NCBI GenBank assembly: GCA_017652545.1
Contig: JAGCAV010000381.1
Location: 1 to 15,352, forward strand
Reading direction: 5' to 3'
DNA length: 15,352 nucleotides
Source of the DNA: Lachnospiraceae bacterium
GTDB lineage: Bacteria; Bacillota_A; Clostridia; Lachnospirales; Lachnospiraceae
The notes beneath the pieces are model-generated. The model searched no databases, was not told the origin of the DNA, and saw only the letters and a program-made list of their open reading frames with translations. The translations under genes and the position numbers were made by a program. Shown here in pieces: positions 6,463 to 14,038 of the stretch; the first letter of the stretch is position 1; each line of letters starts with the position of its first letter.

Positions 6463-8334
6463 TCACTCCCCGCTCTTCTTCTGCGGCCTGGGGCATTTTT
6501 TCAGATACATAAAGCCATAAGCCGGAATATCCACGCCCTTAGCTTCCCTGACCTGCCCGGAGATCAGGTCCTTATACAGCCCGTCCTCCTCATTGATCCA
6601 GGCCGTTCTGTCGTTCTCCGTAAAGTTAAAGATACCGATCAGCTTGTCGCCTCCGAAAGCACGGCCGATGCACAGAAGTCCCTGATCCCATGTCTCGATG
6701 GTCCACATATCCGCCTCTGTGACAAAGACTTTCTCTGTCCGCCTGATCTCTTCCAGCTGCTGCAGACTCCTGAACATCCGTCCGGGGACAGAATGTTCAT
6801 CGTCAGCGAGCGCGACAGCGTTCCAGTCCAGCCTGCCTCTGTGAATATACCGGGAATCCTCGGCCTTTGCCGGATCATCCTTGTAGCTGTAGTCATTCAG
6901 TGCGGCGATCTCATCTCCGCTGTAGAGTACGGGAATGCCGGACTGCATGAACATATAGGCATGCAGCGTTTCATCAAAGCGCAGCGCTCTCTCCAGCGCC
7001 TCCTCATTCCCTTCCTCCAGCGCTTTCTCTATTCCGCACATGGAGGCTGTGGTTCCGCAGAATCTGGCGTCTCCGCTCACCGGATCGGAATTGTACAGCT
7101 CGCCCCGGCTGTTGCTGCCGCCCGCAAATCCCTGGAAATAGTCATTCAGGTACTGCTTGTGGGGGCGTTCTCCCATACCGCATTCCCAGAGGAAACCGTA
7201 GTCAAGGCCCCAGCCTATGTCATCATGACAGCGCAGGTAGTTCTGGAATACATACTGCTTGGGAAGCGCGCTGATGATATCAAGCTGCCGCTTCAGAAGC
7301 CGGACGTCCCTGGTCGCGACCGTGTGCCACGTGGTTGCCATCGTTGTAACGTTGTAGAGAATATGGCATTCCGGCTTCTCCACCGTACCGAAATAGGGAA
7401 CCACCTTGGCCGGTTCCATCACCACTTCTCCGAGCAGGATGATCCCGGGGCAGACGATCTCGCCGATCATGCGCATCATGCGGACAATGGTATGCACCTG
7501 AGGCAGGTTTCTGCAGCTGGTATTCAGCTCCTTCCATATGTAGGGGACCGCGTCGATGCGGATGACATCGATTCCCTTGTTCGCCAGGAACAGGAAATTG
7601 TACATCATCTCATTGAAGACGCGGGGGTTGCGATAGTTCAGGTCCCACTGGTAGGGGTAAAAGCTGGTCATCACAAAATGCTGTGCGTCCGGGAGCCAGG
7701 TGAAATTGCCCGGCGCCGTAGTCGGAAACACCTGGGGCACCGTCCGCTCATACCTCGAGGGCAGTTCCCAGTTGTCAAAGAAGAAGTAGCGGCTCTGGTA
7801 TTCTCCCTCGCCCGCTCTGGCCCTCTTTGCCCACTCGTGGTCCTCGGAGGTATGGTTCATCACAAAATCCATGCAGACATTGATGCCCTTTTTATGGCAG
7901 GCGCCTGTCAGCGCCTCCAGATCGTCCATGGTCCCCAGTTTTTCCTGGACCTTGCGGAAATCGGAGACAGCATATCCTCCGTCCGACTTTCCTTCCGTGG
8001 TATCCAGGAACGGCATCAGATGAATATAATTCACATGACACTTCTGGATATAATCCAGTTTGTCCCTGACGCCCTTCATGTTTCCGGCGAAGTTGTCAAT
8101 GTAGAACATCATCCCCATCAGGTCATTGCTCTTATACCAGTCTGGATTCTGCTCTCTGTCACGGTCACGCTTTTTCAGGGCGGCACTGCGCTCATCAAAG
8201 AATTCCCGCATGCGGTCGCACAGTTCCGCAAACATGGATCCGTTGTCGTACAGCTCCATGTAAAGCCAGCGAAGCTCTTCGAAATGACGGTTGAATCGCT
8301 TTCTGTATGTATTTTCGCTTTCTGCTTTTCTCAT
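6463..8334 (-). CDS. Amylosucrase-like glycoside hydrolase family 13 enzyme
   Basis: A 623-residue enzyme without signal peptide, so cytoplasmic. Amylosucrases split sucrose and build alpha-1,4-glucan, releasing fructose; some relatives mainly hydrolyse or isomerise sucrose. The N-terminal helical domain (about 1-70) and GH13 barrel follow the amylosucrase order: SDGGYAVSD (117-125), MDFVMNHTSEDH (155-166), GIDVIRIDAVPYIWKEL (254-270, nucleophile Asp261), LLGEVV (acid/base Glu303) and RCHDDIGW (368-375, Asp371). Asp118 and Arg495 (EDSRYIHR) correspond to the pair that closes the -1 sugar pocket in Neisseria amylosucrase, which argues for sucrose rather than starch as donor. A GH13 C-terminal beta domain ends the protein. 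Its start has AGAGG about 9 bases upstream. It follows purH by 87 bases and precedes pepV by 33. The GH13 subfamily is clear; the exact product is not proven. Confidence 0.88.
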   Translation of the reverse strand: MRKAESENTYRKRFNRHFEELRWLYMELYDNGSMFAELCDRMREFFDERSAALKKRDRDREQNPDWYKSNDLMGMMFYIDNFAGNMKGVRDKLDYIQKCHVNYIHLMPFLDTTEGKSDGGYAVSDFRKVQEKLGTMDDLEALTGACHKKGINVCMDFVMNHTSEDHEWAKRARAGEGEYQSRYFFFDNWELPSRYERTVPQVFPTTAPGNFTWLPDAQHFVMTSFYPYQWDLNYRNPRVFNEMMYNFLFLANKGIDVIRIDAVPYIWKELNTSCRNLPQVHTIVRMMRMIGEIVCPGIILLGEVVMEPAKVVPYFGTVEKPECHILYNVTTMATTWHTVATRDVRLLKRQLDIISALPKQYVFQNYLRCHDDIGWGLDYGFLWECGMGERPHKQYLNDYFQGFAGGSNSRGELYNSDPVSGDARFCGTTASMCGIEKALEEGNEEALERALRFDETLHAYMFMQSGIPVLYSGDEIAALNDYSYKDDPAKAEDSRYIHRGRLDWNAVALADDEHSVPGRMFRSLQQLEEIRRTEKVFVTEADMWTIETWDQGLLCIGRAFGGDKLIGIFNFTENDRTAWINEEDGLYKDLISGQVREAKGVDIPAYGFMYLKKCPRPQKKSGE

Positions 8335-8409
8335 GACTCATACCTCTTTTCAGAAAAAACCGGTTCCTGTAACACACCGTTGACACATAACTTCTTTTTC
8401 CGGTCACCG

Positions 8410-8421
8410 GCACCCGGGTGC
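8410..8421. repeat. 12-bp perfect palindrome after purH
   Basis: GCACCCGGGTGC lies directly after the purH stop codon. The neighbouring CCGGTGACCGG on the minus strand forms a second small inverted repeat. Neither is followed closely by a T-run, so I do not call a terminator. No good promoter for the amylosucrase was found in this 87-base gap. Confidence 0.4.
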
Positions 8422-9600
8422 TCAGTGATGGAAGAGGCGGATTCCCGTGAACACCATCGCCATGTCATATTTGTCACAGCACTCGATCACCAGATCATCG
8501 CGGACAGAGCCGCCCGGCTGGGCAATATACTTCACACCGCTCTTCTTTGCGCGCTCGATATTGTCCGGGAACGGGAAGAAGGCATCCGAGCCCAGCACCA
8601 CATCTTTGTTCTGATCAAGCCATGCGCGCTTTTCTTCCCTTGTGAAGACCGGCGGCTGAACCGTAAAGCGTTTCTGCCACTCACCGTCTCTGAGCACATC
8701 GTCATATTCGTCGGAAATATAGACATCGATCGTATTGTCCCTGTCTGCTCTGCCGATTCCGTCGATAAACGGCAGGGAAAGGACCTGCGGCGACTGGCGC
8801 AGGAACCAGTTGTCGGCCTTGCTGCCTGCAAGCCTTGTGCAGTGGATCCTGGACTGCTGGCCGGCGCCGATACCGATTGCCTGACCGTCCTTGACAAAGC
8901 ATACGGAGTTGGACTGCGTATACTTCAGGGTGATCAGCGCGACCTTGATGTCGTTCATCTTCTCTTCCGGAATGTCCTTGTTCCTGGTCACGATGTTGGA
9001 AAGCAGGCCCCCGTTCACATCCAGTTCATTTCTGCCCTGTTCGAAGGTGATCCCATAGACCTGTTTCTTTTCGATCTCCTGCGGAACATAGTCCGGGTCG
9101 ATCTGAATGACGTTGTAATTGCCGTTTTTCTTCTGCTTCAGGATCTCAAGCGCTTCATCCGTATACCCCGGCGCGATCACGCCGTCAGAGACCTCGCGTC
9201 TGATCAGCCTTGCCGTATCCGCGTCGCACACATCCGACAGTGAAACAAAATCACCGAACGAGGACATGCGGTCGGCGCCTCTGGCTCTCGCATACGCGCA
9301 GGCCAGCGGTGAAAGCTCGCCCAGATCGTCTACCCAGTATATCTTCGCGAGGGTCTCGTCCAGAGGCAGTCCCAGCGCCGCGCCGGCGGGAGAGACATGT
9401 TTGAAGCTGGTGGCTGCCGGAAGGCCGGTCGCCTTCTTGAGCTCGCTTACAAGCTGCCAGCCGTTAAAGGCATCCAGAAAATTGATATACCCGGGCTTGC
9501 CGTTCAATACCGTGATCGGCAGGTCGCTCCCGTCTTCCATATAGATCCTGGACGGTTTCTGGTTGGGATTGCATCCGTACTTCAACTGTAATTCCTTCAT
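8422..9600 (-). CDS. purH: Stand-alone AICAR formyltransferase (PurH C-terminal domain only)
   Basis: Transfers formyl from 10-formyl-tetrahydrofolate to AICAR, giving FAICAR, the next-to-last step of IMP synthesis. At 392 residues it has only the transformylase domain and lacks the roughly 200-residue cyclohydrolase domain that begins ordinary bacterial PurH. The catalytic Lys67-His68 is in TSFKHVSPAGAA (64-75). The folate-site stretch YTQSNSVCF and the AIGIGAGQQSRIHC motif are present, and the protein ends MVFTGIRLFHH as in full PurH. The start is fixed by a perfect AAGGAGG six bases upstream (9607-9613), itself beginning almost at the purO stop, so the two are co-translated. The missing cyclohydrolase is supplied by the purO gene just upstream, which is the expected pairing. 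Confidence 0.94.
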   Translation of the reverse strand: MKELQLKYGCNPNQKPSRIYMEDGSDLPITVLNGKPGYINFLDAFNGWQLVSELKKATGLPAATSFKHVSPAGAALGLPLDETLAKIYWVDDLGELSPLACAYARARGADRMSSFGDFVSLSDVCDADTARLIRREVSDGVIAPGYTDEALEILKQKKNGNYNVIQIDPDYVPQEIEKKQVYGITFEQGRNELDVNGGLLSNIVTRNKDIPEEKMNDIKVALITLKYTQSNSVCFVKDGQAIGIGAGQQSRIHCTRLAGSKADNWFLRQSPQVLSLPFIDGIGRADRDNTIDVYISDEYDDVLRDGEWQKRFTVQPPVFTREEKRAWLDQNKDVVLGSDAFFPFPDNIERAKKSGVKYIAQPGGSVRDDLVIECCDKYDMAMVFTGIRLFHH

Positions 9601-9606
9601 TCATGT

Positions 9607-9613
9607 CCTCCTT
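9607..9613 (-). promoter_or_regulatory. Ribosome binding site of the AICAR formyltransferase gene
   Basis: AAGGAGG on the minus strand is six bases before the ATG at 9600 and two bases from the purO stop (9615-9617). This geometry suggests strong translation and tight coupling with purO. Confidence 0.8.
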
Positions 9614-9614
9614 A

Positions 9615-10328
9615 TCAGGCATTCTTGTTAAATATTCTGGTCTCATACTGTCCGGTCGCAATATCAATGTATCTGACAAACAGCGAAACCTTGTTGTCTT
9701 CGTTCAGGGATTCCCAGACCTTTTCGGCAAACGTATCGATATCCCCCTCCAGGCTCACTTTTTTCGGCTCACCCTCAAAACTGGGCAGCGGCTCCTCATT
9801 CCGGGCATAGGTGTGAATGAAACGGCCGATCCCCGGCTTCGGATTCTCAAAGGAGAACGTATTGCGGACATGACTCTCCGGATCTCCTTCATCCGATTTC
9901 AGAATCGACATCTGATAGGAAAAGCTCCCGTCTTTCACCGTCATAAGGCCTGAGATCCGGGGCGTGTAATTGGGTCCGTCGGGCTCGAAGCAGCGTGTAC
10001 GCAGAGATTCCTCAAAGGTCTTGCCCATGCTCATGCCCTCAAACACGGTATCTGTCTGATCTCCGTTGGTCACGATGGTGTCATGCTCCCTGACACGGAC
10101 CGGCGCATAGATGATCAGGCTCGGATCCTCCATCTTTGACGGATCAAATGCCTGCGTGCGAATGCCCTCACCCTCGGTCACAAACACCCTGTTCCGGCTG
10201 TTCGTGCTCCGGCCCATGATAAAATAGGCTGTTACCGCATATTTCCCGTCCCCGGAAACACCGATCACAATGCCTCTTCCGGGATATGTATTCTCTTTCA
10301 GTTCCTTTTCCAGCGGTACCATCGTCAT
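9615..10328 (-). CDS. purO: IMP cyclohydrolase, PurO type
   Basis: Closes FAICAR to IMP, the last step of purine synthesis. It is 237 residues and belongs to the PurO-like family (PF07826), first known from archaea and unrelated to the N-terminal domain of PurH. Visible family stretches are YPGRGIVIGVSGDG (15-28), YFIMGRSTNSRNRVFV (35-50), NGDQTD (88-93) and YTPRISG (121-127). The start is chosen at 10328 because AAAGGAG stands 8 bases upstream; the frame is open for 37 more codons, but these would overlap yfhO and have no ribosome site. It lies 23 bases after yfhO and 14 bases before the transformylase gene. The pairing with a cyclohydrolase-less purH strongly supports the call. Confidence 0.93.
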   Translation of the reverse strand: MTMVPLEKELKENTYPGRGIVIGVSGDGKYAVTAYFIMGRSTNSRNRVFVTEGEGIRTQAFDPSKMEDPSLIIYAPVRVREHDTIVTNGDQTDTVFEGMSMGKTFEESLRTRCFEPDGPNYTPRISGLMTVKDGSFSYQMSILKSDEGDPESHVRNTFSFENPKPGIGRFIHTYARNEEPLPSFEGEPKKVSLEGDIDTFAEKVWESLNEDNKVSLFVRYIDIATGQYETRIFNKNA

Positions 10329-10336
10329 CTGTACAG

Positions 10337-10343
10337 CTCCTTT
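10337..10343 (-). promoter_or_regulatory. Ribosome binding site deciding the purO start
   Basis: AAAGGAG on the minus strand is 8 bases before the ATG at 10328, within the 23-base gap after the yfhO stop. It excludes the longer frame that would start at 10439 inside yfhO. Confidence 0.75.
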
Positions 10344-10351
10344 CAATGTGA

Positions 10352-13144
10352 TTATTTCCGTTTTACGGTTCGTTTTCTGAAGGACTTTCTCCTGCAGGCA
10401 TAGAAGATCATGATCACCATACCCGCAAGCGTCATGCATGCCCCCAAAGCCAGCCCCGGTGTGCTGTAGCGCAGGGAAACGAGGTGGTCGCCCCCGCTTA
10501 AAGCCAGGCCTGTAAACATCAGGCCCGTACGGATCAGGGGGACCTCCTCCCCGTCAACCCGGGCTTTCCAGCCTTTGGAGTAAGCCATCTGCAGGCACAA
10601 AAGCACATCTGAAGAACATGACACGGAAAGATCCGTCTTTCCGGTGGCCCAGGTCAGCGTGCCGGATCCTGTGTGCAGGTCAACACTGCCGGGGGCCTCT
10701 TCCTTCAGCATCCCGGCCCGGTTCGCATACATTTCCCCCAGAGGCTGTGTGCAGACCGAGATCTCATCAAAAGTGTACACGCCTTTAACAGGCAGCGTCA
10801 ATATGAAAGATGACAGTTTTTCCCCGTGATATCCGCCGGGAATCAGGAATGAATTCCGACCCGCATACCATTTTTCCCTTCTGGTAAACCAGGTCAGTGT
10901 CCTGGATGTCAGTTTCTCCTTTCCTGCATATGCGCTCAGCTTGAACTGCAGTCTCTCCGGAATATGGGCATATGTCCCGTCTTCGTCCCTGAAATCGATC
11001 TTGCCGAGATACAGATAGTTTTCGCTCTCCGGCGTTCCCTCAAACCGGATCCTGATCCTGGCGCCGTCTTCAAGTACCGTAATGGTGTTTCCGTCTATAA
11101 CGGCCTTATCCTTAACGGCTTCCATGGAAAACGCCGGAAGCGTGCGCGTCAGATCAGCATCCGTCACCCCGGTCACCTCCAGACCGGAGCCGGAAGCGAT
11201 CCGCTCCAGGTCATCATTGGGAATCACCGCATCCGTCAGCAGGACCTCCTGTCTGGCCCCGGGGTCAAGCGCGTCAAAAGCCTCTTCGCCGAGCACCCGG
11301 TGATACGTGATCCCGAAGGGCAGCGCATAGCTGTTCCGGTAGATCGGGTATTTCTCCGCCTCCGGGTTCTCTTCTGCCTCCAGGAACTCATATCCCCAGG
11401 GGACATTCTTTTCTTTCTGCGAATAGAAATCCCTGACTGCAGCGATCTCATTCAGGATCGTTCTGTCGTCCAGCGTCGCGTATGCGTTTGCGTAACTGAC
11501 GCAAAGCCCCATCCTGTCAAAGAACCTGAACACGGATCCGTTTGCCAGGCTCCAGTAGAACTGGGTGGAGGGAACACCGTCCTGTACGGAGGCGTTTCCG
11601 GACAGGTCCTGGCCGGAATACCGGTAAAATCCGTCCGCGCCTTCCAGGCGCCGGATCGCAGCCGACTCCGTATCAAAGATCTCTGCCGTCTCTCCCGCCA
11701 CGCGGTTCCACTGATAGTATCCGTTGCCGACGCCGCCCAGTGCAGGGATAATGCCGAACAGGCCATTGCAGCAGATCCCGAGGACCATCAGCGAGAAAAC
11801 AAACGGCGCAGCCTTTGCGGCGGACCTGCCTTTCCCGCTCCGGCCGGGGCCATCGTCTCCGGCACGTTCTGCGACCCGGAGGGCGATAACCGCTGCCGCA
11901 AGCAGTCCCAGCTGGATCCACAGATTCAGCCTGATCTGTTCATATGCGCGGCTTCCGGACAGGCCAAGCAGCCCGATGCCGGCCAGGATAGAAACCGATA
12001 TCTGCCATAAGCGCCAGGAAAAGAACAGTTCATCCCATCCCTGCACGACCATGTACGCACACAGGAATACGAATGCCCATACCCACCGGGTGGAAACATA
12101 GGCGAACCCGTTCATGGCATAGCCGGCGGCAGGGATCAGGAGGGCTGCCACGCCGATCAGGAACAGCGCCTGCAGGTCCCTTCTCCTGCGTCTGAGAAAC
12201 AGCGCCAGGATCGCAAGCATCGCCACGGAGGATATCCCGACATACCCCCATTCCCCGGCGGACCAGAACGTGATCAGGCTGGCTGGAAACCGCAGGTAAT
12301 AGTCAGAAGTATAGAGCGCGTCAAAAAGATATCCCTCCACGGACCGGGGATTTCCGGCAAACGCATACAGCACGGGGACCAGGATGATTCCGGCCGTGAC
12401 CGCCCCGACAAGGGAGGCCCCTGTCAGGTGCGCTATAAACTGCGCGCTGCGGCGGATATCCTTCCCGTAAACACATACGCAGCGCCAGAGCGCGTAAACG
12501 ATCGTGACGATCACGATCATATAGAAGAAATAGAAATTGCTCATGGCACTGACCGCAACCGACAGCGCAAAAAGAAGATGCCTCTTCTGCGTGCGGATCC
12601 GCTCCGCGCCGGCAATGATCAGCGGGAAATAAATCATGGGATTTAAAAAGAAAGGATGGCGCCAGCCACCGAAAATGACATAGGCGCTGAAGACATATGT
12701 GAGTGTGCCGGCCATCACTCCTGCCGGCCGGGTCTTCTGCCCGGATCTTAAGGAAAAGCACATGAAAGAAAAGCATGCACCGGCAAGATACATGCGTACT
12801 ATGATCATAACGGTATAGAAAACCGCCATATATGCTGTTGGGACAAAAGCGCAGAGCAGATTAAGCGGATCACCGATCACATAAAAATGCAGCGTGGTGA
12901 TCACATCACTTCCGTATCCGATGGAGAGCGCATATGTGGGGAGCGCGTGCTCACGTATGACATACCCGGGCAGTTCACGGAGCCATCTTCCGTAGTAGAT
13001 CAGGGCACGCACATGCTGCGCAACCGGATCTCCTCCAAGCACAAAAGACCGCCCCGTCAGGAGCAGCCAGGAAGAGATGACGGCCAGAATGAGCACAAAC
13101 AGAATGGTATATGAAATAAAGTATGTCCGATGGTCTTTTTTCAT
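10352..13144 (-). CDS. yfhO: YfhO family membrane protein, probable GT-C type glycosyltransferase
   Basis: A 930-residue membrane protein. Residues 11-30 form the first membrane segment, followed by the outer loop LGGDPVAQHVRALIYYGRWL (36-55), whose acidic residue Asp39 sits where GT-C enzymes keep a catalytic Asp. About a dozen further hydrophobic segments run to 470. Then comes a large extracytoplasmic region (about 470-890) and a last membrane segment (897-917) with a basic tail. The YSKGWKARVDGEE stretch with a following GDHLVSLRYSTPG is the YfhO C-terminal pattern. In Bacillus, YfhO is linked to sugar decoration of lipoteichoic acid; the sugar and acceptor here are unknown. The ATG has no Shine-Dalgarno close by; a 27-base hairpin lies immediately upstream. 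It follows the C26 hydrolase by 33 bases and leads into purO. Confidence 0.9.
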   Translation of the reverse strand: MKKDHRTYFISYTILFVLILAVISSWLLLTGRSFVLGGDPVAQHVRALIYYGRWLRELPGYVIREHALPTYALSIGYGSDVITTLHFYVIGDPLNLLCAFVPTAYMAVFYTVMIIVRMYLAGACFSFMCFSLRSGQKTRPAGVMAGTLTYVFSAYVIFGGWRHPFFLNPMIYFPLIIAGAERIRTQKRHLLFALSVAVSAMSNFYFFYMIVIVTIVYALWRCVCVYGKDIRRSAQFIAHLTGASLVGAVTAGIILVPVLYAFAGNPRSVEGYLFDALYTSDYYLRFPASLITFWSAGEWGYVGISSVAMLAILALFLRRRRRDLQALFLIGVAALLIPAAGYAMNGFAYVSTRWVWAFVFLCAYMVVQGWDELFFSWRLWQISVSILAGIGLLGLSGSRAYEQIRLNLWIQLGLLAAAVIALRVAERAGDDGPGRSGKGRSAAKAAPFVFSLMVLGICCNGLFGIIPALGGVGNGYYQWNRVAGETAEIFDTESAAIRRLEGADGFYRYSGQDLSGNASVQDGVPSTQFYWSLANGSVFRFFDRMGLCVSYANAYATLDDRTILNEIAAVRDFYSQKEKNVPWGYEFLEAEENPEAEKYPIYRNSYALPFGITYHRVLGEEAFDALDPGARQEVLLTDAVIPNDDLERIASGSGLEVTGVTDADLTRTLPAFSMEAVKDKAVIDGNTITVLEDGARIRIRFEGTPESENYLYLGKIDFRDEDGTYAHIPERLQFKLSAYAGKEKLTSRTLTWFTRREKWYAGRNSFLIPGGYHGEKLSSFILTLPVKGVYTFDEISVCTQPLGEMYANRAGMLKEEAPGSVDLHTGSGTLTWATGKTDLSVSCSSDVLLCLQMAYSKGWKARVDGEEVPLIRTGLMFTGLALSGGDHLVSLRYSTPGLALGACMTLAGMVIMIFYACRRKSFRKRTVKRK

Positions 13145-13146
13145 AG

Positions 13147-13173
13147 CAGGACAAGTATAGCATACTTTTCCTG
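13147..13173. repeat. 27-base hairpin between the C26 hydrolase stop and the yfhO start
   Basis: On the minus strand an outer stem CAGGA/TCCTG and an inner stem AAGTAT/ATACTT are separated by one A/G mismatch and closed by a three-base loop. It begins 4 bases after the stop of the upstream gene and ends two bases before the yfhO ATG. The only GGA-type ribosome-site-like bases in the gap lie inside the 5' arm. It could be an RNA structure controlling yfhO translation or a protein operator; no T-run follows, so it is not a terminator. Confidence 0.6.
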
Positions 13174-13177
13174 ATGT

Positions 13178-13960
13178 TCACAGTCCCATCATATCTCCCA
13201 TGATTTCCGCTGCCGCCTCTTTGGCCCTTACGGCCGGATCTCCGCCGCACAGCCGGCAGAAATACTGAAAGACCGCAAGGCCGTCCACCGTATCTTCTCT
13301 CTCCAGTGAAAGGCACATCCGTTCCGGATGCCACTGCAGCCCGTAGATCGGCAGCCCGCTGTGATGAAGCGCTTCCGGCACACCGTCCCCGGCACTCCGG
13401 CTGTCAACGATCAGCCCGTCCCCGAGACGTTTCACGCCCTGATGATGCGCGCTGTTGTGAAAAAAGTATCCGCCGTATATCTCCTCGATCCAGCTTCCTT
13501 CCGCGGCAAAGCTGTCGTGGACCCTGTCCGGATCCTCTCTTCTTCTCGCGTGCCGGAAGGCTGTCTCCAGATCCTGGATCAGGCTTCCTCCGAAGAACAC
13601 ATTGATCAGCTGCATGCCCCTGCAGATCCCGAGGACCGGTTTCTCTTCGCGGGTAAAATCGCCAAGCAGCCTGAGCTGCAGGTCATCGAGGGTATCATGA
13701 ACGCCCAGGCTGCCCGTATTTGTTTCGCCGTACCTGGCCGGATTGATATCTCTGCCGCCGGGCAGCAGCAGGCCGTCGTAATTTTCGGCATGGAACTGCC
13801 CGTAGTCCACATATTCCTTCTGGTAGCCGGAAAGCTGGTCTGCCTGAAAGGAGATGACCACGGGCTCCATCCCTGCTTCAAATACAGCTCTTGTGTAATT
13901 TTCCACCGTCAGGTTCTGTTCAATTTCCGGAATCGCGATGCGGGGCTTTCCTGCTGTCAT
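13178..13960 (-). CDS. Class C26 gamma-glutamyl hydrolase / glutamine amidotransferase-like protein
   Basis: A 260-residue cytoplasmic enzyme of the peptidase C26 (PuuD-like) family, which hydrolyses gamma-glutamyl amides such as gamma-glutamyl-GABA. The class I amidotransferase triad is intact: nucleophile Cys113 in GICRGMQLIN, His211 and Glu213 in GLQWHPE. The oxyanion-side LLLPGGRDINPARYGE (64-79) is typical of the family, as are the HH pairs around 168-173. Length matches PuuD. The start at 13960 has AAGG-type bases about 7-12 upstream. It stands 78 bases after metY and 33 bases before yfhO, so it may lead the yfhO-purine operon. No polyamine genes are nearby, so the natural substrate is open; an unrelated gamma-glutamyl peptide is equally possible. 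Confidence 0.87.
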   Translation of the reverse strand: MTAGKPRIAIPEIEQNLTVENYTRAVFEAGMEPVVISFQADQLSGYQKEYVDYGQFHAENYDGLLLPGGRDINPARYGETNTGSLGVHDTLDDLQLRLLGDFTREEKPVLGICRGMQLINVFFGGSLIQDLETAFRHARRREDPDRVHDSFAAEGSWIEEIYGGYFFHNSAHHQGVKRLGDGLIVDSRSAGDGVPEALHHSGLPIYGLQWHPERMCLSLEREDTVDGLAVFQYFCRLCGGDPAVRAKEAAAEIMGDMMGL

Positions 13961-14010
13961 TTCCGGCCACCTTCCTATCTGGAAAAATATGCTTTGTCAT
14001 CGGATCACTT

Positions 14011-14028
14011 AACCGGCAGCGCACGGTT
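14011..14028 (-). other. Weak inverted repeat after metY
   Basis: AACCG and CGGTT are 5-base arms around an 8-base loop, about 10 bases after the metY stop at 14039. There is no immediate T-run (a T5 stretch occurs about 30 bases later), so termination here is possible but poorly supported. The rest of the 78-base gap up to the C26 gene holds no convincing promoter; TTAAGT and TATTTT, 17 apart on the minus strand, are a weak candidate. Confidence 0.25.
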
Positions 14029-14038
14029 CCGTATCCTG

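Noticed and set aside
8372..8385. A cre-like (catabolite repression) site upstream of the amylosucrase gene
   Set aside because: Only the central CG and part of the flanks fit the consensus; three key positions differ.
8380..8385. A plus-strand TTGACA box
   Set aside because: No acceptable -10 box follows at 16-18 bases and no plus-strand gene begins there.
6172..9243. A plus-strand reading frame open for 1023 codons across pepV, the amylosucrase gene and purH
   Set aside because: Its codons lie exactly opposite the codons of the three real genes, so it stays open only because those genes avoid TTA, CTA and TCA. The translation is low in family features, has no ribosome site and overlaps three well-supported enzymes.
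10964..12010. A 348-codon plus-strand frame inside yfhO
   Set aside because: It is again in codon register opposite the real gene and shows no recognisable domain; a by-product of codon preference.
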